Of a DNA stretch of 64,000 nt, positions 22,415 through 33,895 are shown one piece after another. Under the pieces are notes generated by a model, which worked only from the letters and a program-made list of their open reading frames with translations, was not told the origin of the DNA and searched no databases. Every line of letters begins with the position of its first letter. Within the stretch, counting starts at the first letter, position 1. Source of the stretch: Costus lasius (taxonomy: Eukaryota > Streptophyta > Magnoliopsida > Zingiberales > Costaceae); NCBI GenBank assembly GCA_027563935.2, contig CM050450.1, positions 93,990,439 through 94,054,438 on the forward strand, in the 5' to 3' direction. A program made the position numbers and the translations under genes.

Positions 22415-22692
22415 ATCAAGAGGTGGCCCCCGCCAGGTCACGACGTGGCACTTTGCTCCCTCACCCCATAACACATCAGAGTGATGACATCAAGAGGTGG
22501 CCCCTGTCTGATCAAGACATGGCACTTTGCGTCTTATATCACCCCGTCACATAAAGAGTAATGACATCAAGAGGTGGCCCCTGTCTGATCAAGACATGGC
22601 ACTTTGCGTCTTATATTACCCCATCACATAGAAGAGTAGTGACATCAAGAGGTGGCCCCTGTCTGACCAAGACATGGCACTTTGCGTCAAAA
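22415..22692. repeat. Tandem repeat, ~74-78-bp unit, in the solo LTR
   Basis: ATCAAGAGGTGGCCCC recurs at 22415, 22489, 22566 and 22644, each followed by a GACGTGGCACTTTG or GACATGGCACTTTG core. The last three units are nearly identical. Confidence 0.9.
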
Positions 22693-22826
22693 CCCGTTCT
22701 CCCAAAAGGTTCCTACTGGACAACAGACACATCTTATTTCATATTTCACATAGGTGAACATATTTCACAAAGGTGGACTCCTAAGTGTCAACTAGACTCT
22801 AGGATAGTCATCACAAAAATCATATC

Positions 22827-22900
22827 GGGCAGGCTGAACATCAACCCCCATCACAATAATCATAATAGGCAGGCTGAACATCAACCTCCTCACATATCAC
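22827..22900. repeat. Tandem duplication, ~40-bp unit, in the solo LTR
   Basis: GGCAGGCTGAACATCAACC occurs at 22828 and 22868. A degenerate third copy, GGGCTGAAATTCAA, follows. Confidence 0.75.
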
Positions 22901-23040
22901 AATACAGGGCTGAAATTCAAACCCTTAACATAACACATAAGGACTATCCCCTTGAGTTCATAGTTACACCTAGCCGTAGTCCTAACCATCACATAATCAC
23001 ATAATTTTCCAAATTTCTCATAACCCATAATTTTTCAAAA

Positions 23041-23124
23041 TTCACAAGATCACACATATTGTTCAGAATTCACATGATCACACATATTGTTCAGAATTCA
23101 CATGATCACACATATTGTTCAGAA
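23041..23124. repeat. Tandem repeat, 28-bp unit x3, in the solo LTR
   Basis: Three units at 23041, 23069 and 23097 begin TTCACA(A/T)GATCACACATA and end GTTCAGAA. The second and third are identical. Confidence 0.95.
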
Positions 23125-26100
23125 TTCACATAACATAACACATAATGTTTTATATTCGAATATCACCGAATATTGTGTAGTCCTTAAATTTCAGGCTGGT
23201 CAGTTCAGTGAAATTTTGCTAAATTATCACCCAATGTTCTCAAACATGATTACATGATCTTAATTAAATAAACATGAGTTTTACAACATAACATTATTGG
23301 CAATTTATCAAGCATCCATAAAATTCGACATATAACATTTATCATGCGCCCCAAAAATCAACATAAAATTAAAGCATAATTGCTTTACAAATCACACATG
23401 TAACCCACTGTTTCAAACATAATATCAATTTAAAAATACACCTTAATTAACACCTTAGTTAACAAGAATTTCATATTCAAGATCAATGATTTAATGCTTC
23501 CTAAACTCCACACAATAATTACCCTAAATTCGGTTTTCATGGAGATATGCCTTAAATTCGGTTTTCATGGAAAATACCCTAAACTAACTTTTCATGGAGA
23601 AATATCAAGATTCAATTCACATGTAAACATGTTAACCACAATATCAAGATTAATATCAAATTTCGGTTTTCATAAATGAATGGCTCAAATTTCGGTTTTT
23701 AGCATGATAAAACTTTCCAATCAATCTAACTCATTAATTAATACAACCAAATTGCTAGGAATCGAAAAGACACACCACTCACCTCTTAAACCGAAAATTC
23801 TCCACAAAAGAAATCGTCTAAAGCTTTTAAGTCGCCCAAAAATCTTCAAGAACTCGCCAAAGGAATTTCTTCTCTTCAAGGAAAAATCGCCAAGGGAAGA
23901 AGATGAAGAAAATCACCTCAAAACTCTTCAAGAATCGCCACTTCTTCTCAAGCCGTCGCCCACAATTTTCCTCAAGCCAAAATCGCCAAAAACTCTTACC
24001 CTAAGCGCAATTCCCACTTAAACTTTGGATTTTAAAATTTTAAACCCATTAACCCATTAATTCAAATAGGTTTAACCCATTTAACTAACTAAATTCGAAT
24101 TTAAAAATCCAATTAGTTAATCCGATTAGGACTTAATTCATTTAACTAATAATTTGAATTTTAAATCTAATATCCAATTAATTATTTCACTTAAACACAA
24201 ATCCAATAAGGATTTAATTAATATCCAATAACAATTTAATTAATTAACCAATAAGGTCTAATTAATTAACCAATAAGTTCTAATTAATTAACTTACAATT
24301 TACAACCATACATCCTAATTAATTTATCATGAACAACCAATAATAATTTATCATAAATCAGCCAACAATCAAATAAATAATCTCTAATTTATTTACAATA
24401 AATTAACAACCAAAATCTCTAGTTAATTAACTATAATTTGACAACCAATACATAAAATTATCATAGTCAATAATTTTATTTAAATCAAAATAATGCTTAC
24501 CAGAACTTAAGATCCTTGGATCTTACAATCACATGATTGCTTGATGATTTGTGATCCTTGTTTGTGTTTGATAAGTAGATCTAGTAGGAAGCATCTTGCG
24601 CATCTACATGTTAAGTTGTGAAAATACATGATGTATGTTTTACTCCTTTGCGCATGTATGATGTATGATGGCGCATGTTGATAGTTGTAGTTTTTCTTAA
24701 AATACTTAATCACTTGCGCGCCTCACTAGATCTAAGTGACGCCTGCTATAAACCCTTAGACGGGTTAGTAGGGTTGAAGTCATCCTCTAGGTAAGATCCA
24801 ACCAGTCTGATCAGACCATCTGACAGCTTAGATGGGTCGACCAGATGGCACCTATGCGCAAGCACGAGGTGGCTATAGGTCGACTGCAGACAGGCGTGTA
24901 GCGAGGTCTGGTTGAGACAACCAATGAACACTCTTGAGTTAGGCCCGGGGTCACACCCGCTTGCCAGAACTCATGAAGGTTGTTCAGCCCTTTTGCGCAT
25001 GCATGGTTGACCATTAGGTCGACTCAAGTCAGTTAGGACTTGGTGCATGCAAGGGCAGTGGATCTGACTAGACATGATGAGTGGATCCCTATTAATGGAC
25101 CGTTGTAAGGTAGTAGGGCACATAAGACAAATAAAATTGATTCTGATGGGATTTTGAAAATTTTATTTTGTTGATGGATCACATATTGATTGGATGCCAT
25201 GATGCTTGTTTATTTCATCTTATGTGGGTTGCCCAATTAATGTGTGCTGTGCTGGGGCCTGCGTGCCTGGATTAAAAATGTAAATGATTATATTTGTGAT
25301 CTGCGCATCACATTGTAATTAATTTATTGTGTAATTGACCTGCGTGTCAACCTTGTCTAGATAGATTAAAATGTACTTTTAATCAGACAAGAGCTCAAAG
25401 CACACATAGTACAGGCGCATGCAGCAGTGGCTTGACCAGGTGGGAAGTCTAGGGTTCGACCCTAGAACAGGCGCATTTACCTGGTGGGTGCACCTGAGCT
25501 GCAAGGGCGCTTGGGCCCTGGTCTGGGCCAGATGAGAGGCAAAAGACCCAAGAAGAGCTCAAGTGAAGACTTAAGTTAACTTAAGGTCTTACCTAGGCTT
25601 AATGGGCGTTTACCACATAAGATCATCATGCTTTCTTTTATTGTTTAAATAATTAGACTTGCATGATTTATTTATCTTCTGCTATCACCATAGGGTTTGC
25701 ATGATAGTTAAGAAGATAAAAGACCGTTAAAATCCAACGCTAAAATATCAAGCTCGATAGCCTTCTGACGCGAAACCTCACTGTTCTGACTATCGTTGGA
25801 GCCGTGTTGTACCCACTCAGTGGGCACGTCCATCTATCCTCAGACGGTGTGTGATTTCACCTGCGTGTTACAGAGAAGGGATTTATCGCTTCTCGTTGCT
25901 CAGCATAGCACGTGGTGGTCCAGGGAGTAGGTCGGGTCAGCTTGACCATGTAGGCTACATATGTGGCGCATATGGTAGCTATATGGAGGCAGCCATCTGT
26001 GGGATCAGAGACTGTGTTGTACCAACTCAGTTGGCACAGTCTGCTGGATTGCCCAGATGAAGGGGAATCGCACGGGTTGGCGATTGGCAGGGACTGCCTA

Positions 26101-26343
26101 CCAGAAATTAGTGCTTGTACTCTCTGTGCATCTTATCTCGCCTGAGCGGGACGCGGAGACCAAGTATGAAATCTGGATCCCATCTCACTAAAAGAGTTTT
26201 ACTCTTTCGGGCTGTTTTGCTGGATTTTTCAGCCAGATAAAATAGTGAGAAAAGAATCTTTCTTAAGTCCTGGATTGATTCTAAACATTGATACTGACCT
26301 TGCTGTTCTTGCATTGTTGTAGATTCCTGCAGCAACGAACACC

Positions 26344-29300
26344 ATGAGCTTCAATGTGCGATCCCTACTGGAAAGGGAGAAGTTTGCTGGGCCAAACTTC
26401 TCAGACTGGTACGGACACCTTAAGATCGTTCTTAAGGCTGAGAGGAAACTGTATGTCCTCGAGACGGCTATACCGCCTCAACCCGCTGCGAACGCCGCAA
26501 GGGCGGTTCGCGATGCCTATGAAAAGCATGTCAATGATAGCATTGATGTTGCTTGCCTGATGCTAGCGTCTATGACGCCACAGCTGCAGCGTCAGCATGA
26601 GGATATGTCTGCTATAGAAATTATAGCAAACCTCAAGATGTTGTATGCTGCACAGGCGAGGACTGAACGCTATAATCTGACCAAGCTTTTCTTTCAGAGC
26701 AAACTGGCTGAAGGGAGTCCAGTGGGAGCTCATGTGCTCAAGATGATTGGGCACAAAGAGGCTCTAGAAAAACTGGGGCATACCATCAATCAGGAGCTTG
26801 CTGTAGACATTATTCTGCAGTCTCTCCCGGCCTCTTTCGATCCGTTCATTATTAATTTTAATATGAACAAGATCGACTGTACACCGGTAGAGTTGCTGAA
26901 TATGCTCTTGACTACAGAGGAAACTCTAAAGGGAAAGCCTTCAACCTCTGTCTTGATGTTTCCTTCCAGGAACAAGAAGAAGGGGAAGAAGGGCAAAGCC
27001 CCTGTCAAGAACTACAGCAAGGCTCTGAAACAAAAGGTGAAGCGGTCGAAGGACAACAGATGTTTCCACTGTGGCCAGCTGGGTCACTGGAAAAAGGACT
27101 GTAAAGCGCTCCAAGGAGACAAGAAGGGAAGCATCGCTTCTGGCTCAGGTATATTTGTGACTGAAGTCATGATATCCTCTTCTTCTATTTCATGGGTGTT
27201 GGACACTGCATGTGGAGTTCACATTTGTTCAAATGTACAGGAACTCAAGAGAAGAAGACAGGTGGGACAGCATGAGGTGGACCTACGAGTTGGAAACGGG
27301 GCACGGGTTGCTGCTGTTGCTGTAGGAGAATATTACATCTTATTACCATCTGGACTTGTATTAGAACTGGACAATTGTTACTTTGTACCAAGCATTACTA
27401 AAAATATTATCTCTATTCCTGCTCTTGTCAGGAAAGGGTTTTCCTTTGAATGCAAGACTTCAAAGTGTTATCTTTCTCTTGATAATATTGTTTATGCTAC
27501 TGGATCAATTAACAATGGATTATTCATGTTGGACATGGAATGTTCTATACAAAATATTGATAATAAGAAAGCCAAGTATGCTGATGACAGCACCTTGCTA
27601 TGGCATAGTCGTTTAGGCCATATTAACAAGAAACGCATTAAGTGGTTGCATGATCATGGACTGCTGGGATCATTCTCCTATGAGCAGATTGATACATGCA
27701 AAGCTTGTTTGTTGGGCAAAATGACGAAGTATCCTTTTCCTAACAAAGGTCAAAGGGCTTCAGGTTTACTTGACCTTATACACAGTGATGTGTGTGGGCC
27801 TATTAGTAAACATGCCAGAGGTGGCTATTCATACTTCATTACCTTTACTGATGATTTCAGTAGATATGGGTATGTCTATCTAATGAGACATAAGAGTGAA
27901 TCTTTTGACAAGTTCAAAGAGTTCAAGAATGAAGTACAGAATCAGCTAGGCCGAAATATCAAAGCACTTCGTTCAGATCGAGGTGGAGAATACCTAAGTC
28001 GAGAGTTTACTGACTATCTGAAGGAGTGTGGGATTATCTCACAGCTAACTCCACCAGGAACACCGCAATGGAATGGTGTGTCCGAGAGGAGGAACAGAAC
28101 CTTACTTGATATGGTTCGTTCTATGATGAGTCAGGCTACTCTACCTTACTCCTTTTGGGGATTTGCAATGGAAACAGCTGCAAAGGTACTAAACCGAGTG
28201 CCATCCAAGGCAGTTTCAAAGACTCCATATGAGTTATGGTATGGGAAACAGCCGAGCTTGACATTTATTAAGATCTGGGGTTGCGAGGCTTATGTCAAAA
28301 AGCTCGCCTCTGGGAAACTAGAGAGCAGATCTGAGAAATGCATCTTTGTCGGTTACCCTAAGGAAACTAAGGGTTATTATTTCTACGATCACAAAGAGAA
28401 CAAGGTATTTGTTGCTCGGACGGCAATTTTTCTTGAGAAGGAGTTTCTTCTGCAAGAGGCCAGTGGGAGAGAAATAAAGTTGGATGAGAATTCAGAGGAA
28501 GGACAAAGTAGTCAAGCACAGTTGGATGAGCCTGAGCCAGTAGAACAGGTTAGTGAACAACCTGAGGCTCAGATATCACGGGAACCGCGTAGATCGGGAA
28601 GGATCCGTCGACAGCCTGAGCGCTATGACGGAGTCTACATCTTTGATAATGATGAACCCCTTACTTATGCGGATGCGGTCAGTGGACCGGAATCAGCTAG
28701 ATGGCTTGAAGCTATGCGCGCCGAGATGGACTCCATGTCAGATAACCAAGTTTGGGATTTGGTTGATCCGCCTCTGGGAGTAATCCCTATAGGCTGTAAA
28801 TGGATCTTCAAGAAGAAGATTGACATGGATGGTAACGTGGTTACCTATAAAGGCAAGCTAGTTGCGAAAGGTTTCAAACAAATCTACGGGATAGATTATG
28901 ATGAAACTTTCTCTCCTGTAGCTATGTTCAAGTCTATTCGGATTCTTTTCGCGATAGCAGCATATTACGATTATGAGATCTGGCAAATGGATGTGAAGAC
29001 CGCTTTCCTTAATGGAAAACTGGATGAGGATGTGTATATGACACAACCTGAAGGTTTCACTAATCGATCAGATCGTCATAAAATATGCAAGTTAAAGAAG
29101 TCCATTTATGGACTTAAGCAAGCATCTAGAAGCTGGAATATTCGTTTTGATGAATCAATCTGTGAATTTGGTTTCATCAAGAATGAAGATGACCCGTGTG
29201 TATATAAGAGGTTTAGTGGGAGCGTAATTACTTTCCTAATCCTCTACGTCGATGATATCTTAATCATTGGAAACGATATTCCTGAACTGCATGCTGTAAA

Positions 29301-30228
29301 AGCATGGTTAAGAAAATGTTTCCAGATGAAAGATCTAGGAGAAGCAGCCTATGTATTAGGTGTGAAGATCTACAGGGATAGATCTAAGAGGCTTCTCGGG
29401 CTGTGCCAGAGTACTTACATCGATAAAGTCCTGGAGAGATTCCATTTAGAGAATTCTAAAAGAGGATATCTTCCAGTCAGACATGGTCTGAATCTTTCAA
29501 AGAGTCAGTGTCCACAAACACAGACTGAGAAAGATGAAATGGACAATACGCCTTATGCTTCGGCTATTGGGCCCATTATGTATGCGATGTTGTGTACTCG
29601 CCCAGACGTCGCTTACGGGTTAAGCGTGACCAGTCGATTCCAAAGTAATCCAGGTCAGGCGCACTGGATTGCGGTCAAGAACATTTTAAAATATCTTCGG
29701 AGGACCAAAGATATGTTCTTGATATATGGTGGTCAAGAAGAACTCAGTATAGAAGGATATACTGACGCTTCGTTCCAATCGGACCAGGATGATTTCCGAT
29801 CGCAATCAGGCTATGTTTTTAGCTTGAATGGAGGTGCAGTGGTGTGGAAAAGTTTCAAACAGTCTATCGTTGCTGATTCCACAACAGAAGCCGAGTATGT
29901 TGCAGCCTCGGAAGCATCCAAGGAGGCAGTGTGGATTCGTAAGTTCATTCAGGAACTTGGTGTTGTTCCTTCGAGTGCAGATCCTTTGGTTATCTTCTGT
30001 GATAACACTGGAGCAATCGCACAGGCAAAGGAACCACGGTCGCACCAGAAGTCCAAGCACATACAGAGACGGTTTCACTTGATCCGGGAGATCATTGATC
30101 GTGGTGAGATCAAAATCTGCAAGGTTCATACAGATGACAATCTGGCTGACCCGCTTACCAAGCCTCTGGCGCAGCAGAAGCATGAGAAGCACTGTAATAA
30201 CATGGGTTTGAGATTTCTCAACCATTAG
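26344..30228 (+). CDS. gag-pol: D gag-pol polyprotein, intact (1294 aa)
   Basis: This is a complete Ty1/Copia polyprotein. Order: Gag with a UBN2-like region; CCHC zinc knuckle C240-X2-C243-X4-H248-X4-C253 after a Lys-rich stretch; aspartic protease with D287-T-A; integrase zinc-binding H421-X4-H426-X25-C452-X2-C455 and catalytic D482-X62-D545-X35-E581; reverse transcriptase with D883 (WQMDVKTAF) and the YVDD box at 968-971; RNase H with D1141, E1182/E1184 and D1220. It makes the particle, cuts the polyprotein, copies the RNA to cDNA and integrates it. Length is usual for Copia. The domain order PR-IN-RT-RH excludes Gypsy. The start at 26344 is the first in-frame ATG in unspliced RNA, but an LTR-encoded start joined by splicing would add ten residues. 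The lineage within Copia (Tnt1/Tork-like) is uncertain. Confidence 0.97.
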   Translation: MSFNVRSLLEREKFAGPNFSDWYGHLKIVLKAERKLYVLETAIPPQPAANAARAVRDAYEKHVNDSIDVACLMLASMTPQLQRQHEDMSAIEIIANLKMLYAAQARTERYNLTKLFFQSKLAEGSPVGAHVLKMIGHKEALEKLGHTINQELAVDIILQSLPASFDPFIINFNMNKIDCTPVELLNMLLTTEETLKGKPSTSVLMFPSRNKKKGKKGKAPVKNYSKALKQKVKRSKDNRCFHCGQLGHWKKDCKALQGDKKGSIASGSGIFVTEVMISSSSISWVLDTACGVHICSNVQELKRRRQVGQHEVDLRVGNGARVAAVAVGEYYILLPSGLVLELDNCYFVPSITKNIISIPALVRKGFSFECKTSKCYLSLDNIVYATGSINNGLFMLDMECSIQNIDNKKAKYADDSTLLWHSRLGHINKKRIKWLHDHGLLGSFSYEQIDTCKACLLGKMTKYPFPNKGQRASGLLDLIHSDVCGPISKHARGGYSYFITFTDDFSRYGYVYLMRHKSESFDKFKEFKNEVQNQLGRNIKALRSDRGGEYLSREFTDYLKECGIISQLTPPGTPQWNGVSERRNRTLLDMVRSMMSQATLPYSFWGFAMETAAKVLNRVPSKAVSKTPYELWYGKQPSLTFIKIWGCEAYVKKLASGKLESRSEKCIFVGYPKETKGYYFYDHKENKVFVARTAIFLEKEFLLQEASGREIKLDENSEEGQSSQAQLDEPEPVEQVSEQPEAQISREPRRSGRIRRQPERYDGVYIFDNDEPLTYADAVSGPESARWLEAMRAEMDSMSDNQVWDLVDPPLGVIPIGCKWIFKKKIDMDGNVVTYKGKLVAKGFKQIYGIDYDETFSPVAMFKSIRILFAIAAYYDYEIWQMDVKTAFLNGKLDEDVYMTQPEGFTNRSDRHKICKLKKSIYGLKQASRSWNIRFDESICEFGFIKNEDDPCVYKRFSGSVITFLILYVDDILIIGNDIPELHAVKAWLRKCFQMKDLGEAAYVLGVKIYRDRSKRLLGLCQSTYIDKVLERFHLENSKRGYLPVRHGLNLSKSQCPQTQTEKDEMDNTPYASAIGPIMYAMLCTRPDVAYGLSVTSRFQSNPGQAHWIAVKNILKYLRRTKDMFLIYGGQEELSIEGYTDASFQSDQDDFRSQSGYVFSLNGGAVVWKSFKQSIVADSTTEAEYVAASEASKEAVWIRKFIQELGVVPSSADPLVIFCDNTGAIAQAKEPRSHQKSKHIQRRFHLIREIIDRGEIKICKVHTDDNLADPLTKPLAQQKHEKHCNNMGLRFLNH

Positions 30229-30233
30229 ATTAA

Positions 30234-30248
30234 GTGCAAGTGGGAGAT
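30234..30248 (+). promoter_or_regulatory. D polypurine tract
   Basis: GTGCAAGTGGGAGAT directly precedes the 3' LTR and starts six bases after the stop codon. Confidence 0.85.
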
Positions 30249-31922
30249 TGTTGGGGTATGCCCTTAAGGCTAATGTTTGAGGCCTTGGGATTCTATCAGT
30301 ATCATGTATAAACTCTTATGTTTATAAAGGCAATGGTTGTTATTCAGTTTGTTACATTGTTTGCTGCAATAAGTGTACTTCTGAATAATGTCTCAATGCT
30401 GTTCAGCTAGGCTGACATGCTATAATGTCCTTAGTCGAGATATCTTGGTGAACATGAGACAGCCTTGATATGATTGAGACTAATATGTGTTCTAATCTTA
30501 TAGGATGCTTCGAGCATGGAATAAGATGTAGACTCATGGGTACATTGGATGTACTGGACAGACCCTACTAGGATATTCAATTGCTTGTCACAATATGAAT
30601 AATCCTTGTTTGCAACAAGTGGCACATGTCCTCTGACTTGAGATCACTTGTGTTTCTAAATGATGATTGTCATTGTTTTGAGGTAGTTCAATATCATTTG
30701 AAACATAATGGTTATAGACTATCTTGGATAATGATCATGAGTCAGGTTAGGACACTAGTGATAGATATAGGATTGCCGTCTCCTTGTTTAAGGAGTGTGA
30801 TGTTCTAAAGGGGCCCCCCCGAATGAGATGATTGAGAAAGTGTATGGCCATACCCAGGTGACTATGTTCATCTGCCCTAATCATGCTCATCATATTGGAG
30901 CTACAGGCTTGACACGCTTGTCCACTAAGAACATCCAGTGGCAAAGGAAACATGTATGCCTAGTGAAGTGGATTCACACTTGTGCTGTGGTTTGGGTGTA
31001 GTCTTGGAAGACTCTTTCCTTTATATCGGGAGACAGTGATGTGTTGCTAGATACCCCTCACTGATCGTGATAACGTAAGTTATCGTTACCGACATTTAAA
31101 GGAAACCCTCAGGGTCGCACAATTTGATGATATGGCTTACTTAAGTCAGATCGTGTGGACTGAATTGTTTGGTTCAATTTAAAGGGATTTAAACTCTGAT
31201 TGTAAGTGAGATCTGGTCTGATCATGTTTGATTGATTAAGGCTTGAGATCGGTAAGCTTCGATCGAGAGAGTTGATGCTAGATCGGTAAGATCAGGAGCA
31301 TCAGGAGATGGAACGATTAGATCTTGAACCATTTGGTTCAGAGAGATCTAGACTATGGCTTGGGCTAATTTAATTTGGTTTTTTGAACCAAATTGAGTTG
31401 AGTCGAATTGGCTTGAACCGGTTCAAATATGTGAACGCTTGGTTCAAGGCTTGATGGCATTTGGGCGTTTTTCATTACATGGGCGCATGGCTTCATGACT
31501 TTCCAATTTTGGAAGTCATGTAACGCCACCTTTGTGATAACGGCTCAACGCTTTTGCCTCCTCTTGTCTTGTCGTCTCAAACCTTGGAGAGAGTTGTTCC
31601 TCACGCCTTGGAGAGGTTTTTCGACAAGGAAGAGATCTCATCTCGATTCCCTTCTAACGATCAAAGAAACTTTGGAGCCTTGCTAGCACAAGGAGCGACA
31701 AAGGAGTAGGTCATCTCTCATCTAGTGTGCGTCTTCTAAGGAGAAGAAGCAATCGATTCTTTGCTTCCAAGCCGCCACCCAATCTAATGGCGTTGGTATG
31801 ATCCCTTTTAGATCCATTCCATTTATACAAGTTGATCATATGAACTACATGCGATCTTGTTATTCAAATGCGCCCCCTTTAGGGTTTCACCCCCTTTCGC
31901 TCCCCCTTGAAGGGGACTTTCA
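30249..31922 (+). repeat. D 3' LTR
   Basis: This 1674-bp LTR is about 99.6% identical to the 5' LTR by eye. It ends ACTTTCA against the CTTTT TSD at 31923-31927. Confidence 0.96.
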
Positions 31923-31927
31923 CTTTT

Positions 31928-32214
31928 ATCTTCTTACTACCATGCATATCCTATGGTGATAGCAGAATGATAAATCATGCAGGTGCTAATATTACTTAAA
32001 CAGTAAATAGAAAGCACAATGATCTTATGTGGTAAACGCCCATTAAGCCTAAATAAAAACCCTAGTTTTACAGAAGTCTTCACTTGAGCTCTTCATGGGT
32101 CTTTTGCATTTCATCTGGCCCAGCCCGGGCCCAAGCGCCCTCTGCAGCTCAGATGCGCCCACCAGGTAGCATGCGCCTGTACTAGAGTCGAACTCTAGGC
32201 CTCCCACTGGCTGC
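31928..32214 (-). mobile_element. Copia element C, segment 2 (leader)
   Basis: The C leader resumes after D: the hairpin-forming CTATCA/TGATAG region, then the T-arm-like hairpin CTAGA-GTCGAAC-TCTAG on the plus strand (32182-32198). It stops where E's LTR begins. The five bases before E, GCTGC (32210-32214), should recur after E beyond the window. C's 5' LTR must also lie beyond the window. Confidence 0.85.
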
Positions 32215-33895
32215 TGTTGGGGTATGCCCTTAAGGCTAATGTTTGAGGCTTTGGGATTATATCAGTATCATGTATAAACTCTATGTTTATAAAGGCAATG
32301 GTTGTTATTCAGGTTGTTACATCATCTGCTGCAATATGTATACTTCTGAATAATGTCTCAATGCTGTTCAGCTTGGCTGACATGCAGTTTTGTCCTTAGT
32401 CGAGATATCTTGGTGAACATGAGACAGCCTTGATATGATTGAGACTAATATGTGTTCTAATCTTATAGGATGCTTCGAGCATGGAATAAGATGTAGACTC
32501 ATGGGTACATTGGATGTACTGGACAGACCCTACTTAGGATATTCAATTGCTTGTCACAATGTGAATAATCCTTATATGCAAACAAGTGGCATATTTCCTC
32601 TGACTTGAGATCACTTGTGTTTCTAAATGATGATTGGCATTGTTTTGAGGTAGTTCAATATCATTTGAAACATAATGGTTATAGACTATCTTGGATAGTG
32701 AGCATGAGTCATGTTAGGGCACTAGTGATAGATATAGGATTGCCGTCTCCTTGATTGGAGTGAGATGTTCTATAGGGGCCCCCTGGATGAGATGATTGAG
32801 AAAGTGTATGGCCATACCCAGATGACTATGTTCATCTGATCTAATCATTCTCATCATATTGGAATTACAGGCTTGACACGCTTGTCCAATAAGAACGTCC
32901 AGTGGCAAAGGAAACACATATGTCAAGTGACTTGGGTTCACACTTGTGCTGTGGTTTGGGTGTAGTCTTGGAAGACTCTTTCCTTTATATCGGGAGACAG
33001 TGATGTGTTGCTAGATACCCCTCACTGATCGTGATAACGTAAGTTATCGTTACCGACATTTAAAGGAAACCCTTAGGGTCGCACAATTTGATGATATAGC
33101 TTACTTGAGTCAGATCGTGTGGACTGAATTGTTTTGGTTCAGTTTAATGGGATTTAAACTCTGATTGTAAGTGAGATCTGGTCTGATCATGTTTGATTGA
33201 TTAGGGCTTGAGATCGGTAAGCTTCAATCGAGAGATTTGATGCTAGATCGGTGAGATCAAGAGCATCAAGAGATGAATGGTTAGATCTTGAGCCTTATGG
33301 TTTAATTTTATCTAGACCAATGATTGGTTTAATTTGGTCTTTGAACCAAATGTAATTGAACCGGTTCACTTAGTGTGAGCGCATGGTTCAAGTCAAGGGA
33401 GGAAGTTGCAATTGGGGTAAACGCATCTTGCGTTGAAGAAGTGGCTTGCTATTTTTTGAAATTGGTTTTCCAAAATGGGGAACGCCTCCACGTTCGAAGT
33501 GGTCATGCCCTATTCTCGCCTCTTCACCTCTTGTCGCCTCTCTTCTCTTGTGTGTTGAGTTTTGATGCCAAGGAGAGGACTTGACAAAGCCAAGAGAGCA
33601 TCTCATCTTCCCTTCAAGCGATCAGGAGACTTGGAGAGCCTTGCTATCACAAGGAACGACAAGGAGTAGGCGATCACCCATCTTGTGTGCGTCACCTTTG
33701 GAGGAGAGCTACTTCATTCTCTGCTTCCAAGTCGCCATCCAAGCAATGGCAATGGTATGATCCCCTTCTTGATCTATACTCATGATTAAGTTGATCTATG
33801 TTCATACATGCGATCCTAGGAAACCCTAGATTCCGCCCATGCAAGTTTTTTATATGCGCATGCTTTAGGGTTTCGCCCCCTTTAGGGAATCTTCA
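32215..33895 (+). repeat. E 5' LTR
   Basis: This 1681-bp LTR runs TGTTGGGG...GGGAATCTTCA. It is clearly more diverged from the D and A LTRs than they are within pairs. It carries the GTTCAC/GTGAGC stem-loop (33364-33380). Confidence 0.94.
33746..33760 (+). promoter_or_regulatory. E: proposed LTR start codon and 5' splice site
   Basis: AGCAATGGCAATG is followed by donor GTATGA (33755). The ATG context is close to the plant optimum (purine at -3, G at +4). In E this is the only in-frame ATG available near the start of gag. Confidence 0.65.

Larger units (their letters stand above)
21427..24527. mobile_element. Solo LTR of another family, probably Gypsy (3101 bp)
   Basis: This block begins TGTAACATCCC and ends GGATCTTACA (TG...CA, inverted TGTAA-ATCC ends) and is flanked by ATCAC. 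It has no PBS, PPT or convincing protein ORF, so it is best read as a solo LTR left by LTR-LTR recombination. Length and the GATGTTACA terminus in the reverse sense resemble LTRs of plant chromovirus-type Gypsy elements, suggesting minus orientation; this is inference. It contains tandem repeats and an AT-rich end with short AATTAATTAAC-type repeats (24180-24480). Open frames of 147 and 113 codons in it run through tandem repeats or Lys/Pro-rich low-complexity sequence and look spurious. Confidence 0.8.
21266..26322 (+). other. D: proposed 5' intron / leader with solo LTR inside
   Basis: The interval is 5057 bp, or 1951 bp after removing the solo LTR and one TSD copy, close to the other copies. 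It holds the PBS, the T-arm-like hairpin (25449-25465) and the long hairpin (26009-26042). A perfect TTAAGTTAACTTAA palindrome also lies near 25570-25584. Its acceptor context is a CTGAC branch-like motif, U-rich tract and TTGTAG. No coding potential is apparent in the family part. Confidence 0.58.
19718..31922 (+). mobile_element. Copia element D, full length with intact polyprotein
   Basis: D is bounded by LTRs 19718-21392 and 30249-31922 and by a CTTTT TSD in the C leader. It has an intact PBS, PPT and a 1294-codon ORF. The LTR pair differs by about seven substitutions and one indel (about 99.6% identity). A 3101-bp foreign solo LTR sits in its leader at 21427-24527. Without it D is 9.1 kb like its relatives. 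It is the only copy here that could still encode a complete set of proteins. Confidence 0.97.

Noticed and set aside
22561..23004. A 147-codon open frame in the solo LTR
   Set aside because: It is a reading of the tandem repeat array and low-complexity sequence with no recognisable domain.
23680..24021. A 113-codon Lys/Pro/Ser-rich open frame in the solo LTR
   Set aside because: Low complexity, no domain, and it lies in sequence flanked by TSDs as an LTR.
31923..32214. A short stretch of host DNA between D and E
   Set aside because: It matches the family leader on the minus strand and is continuous with C on the other side of D.
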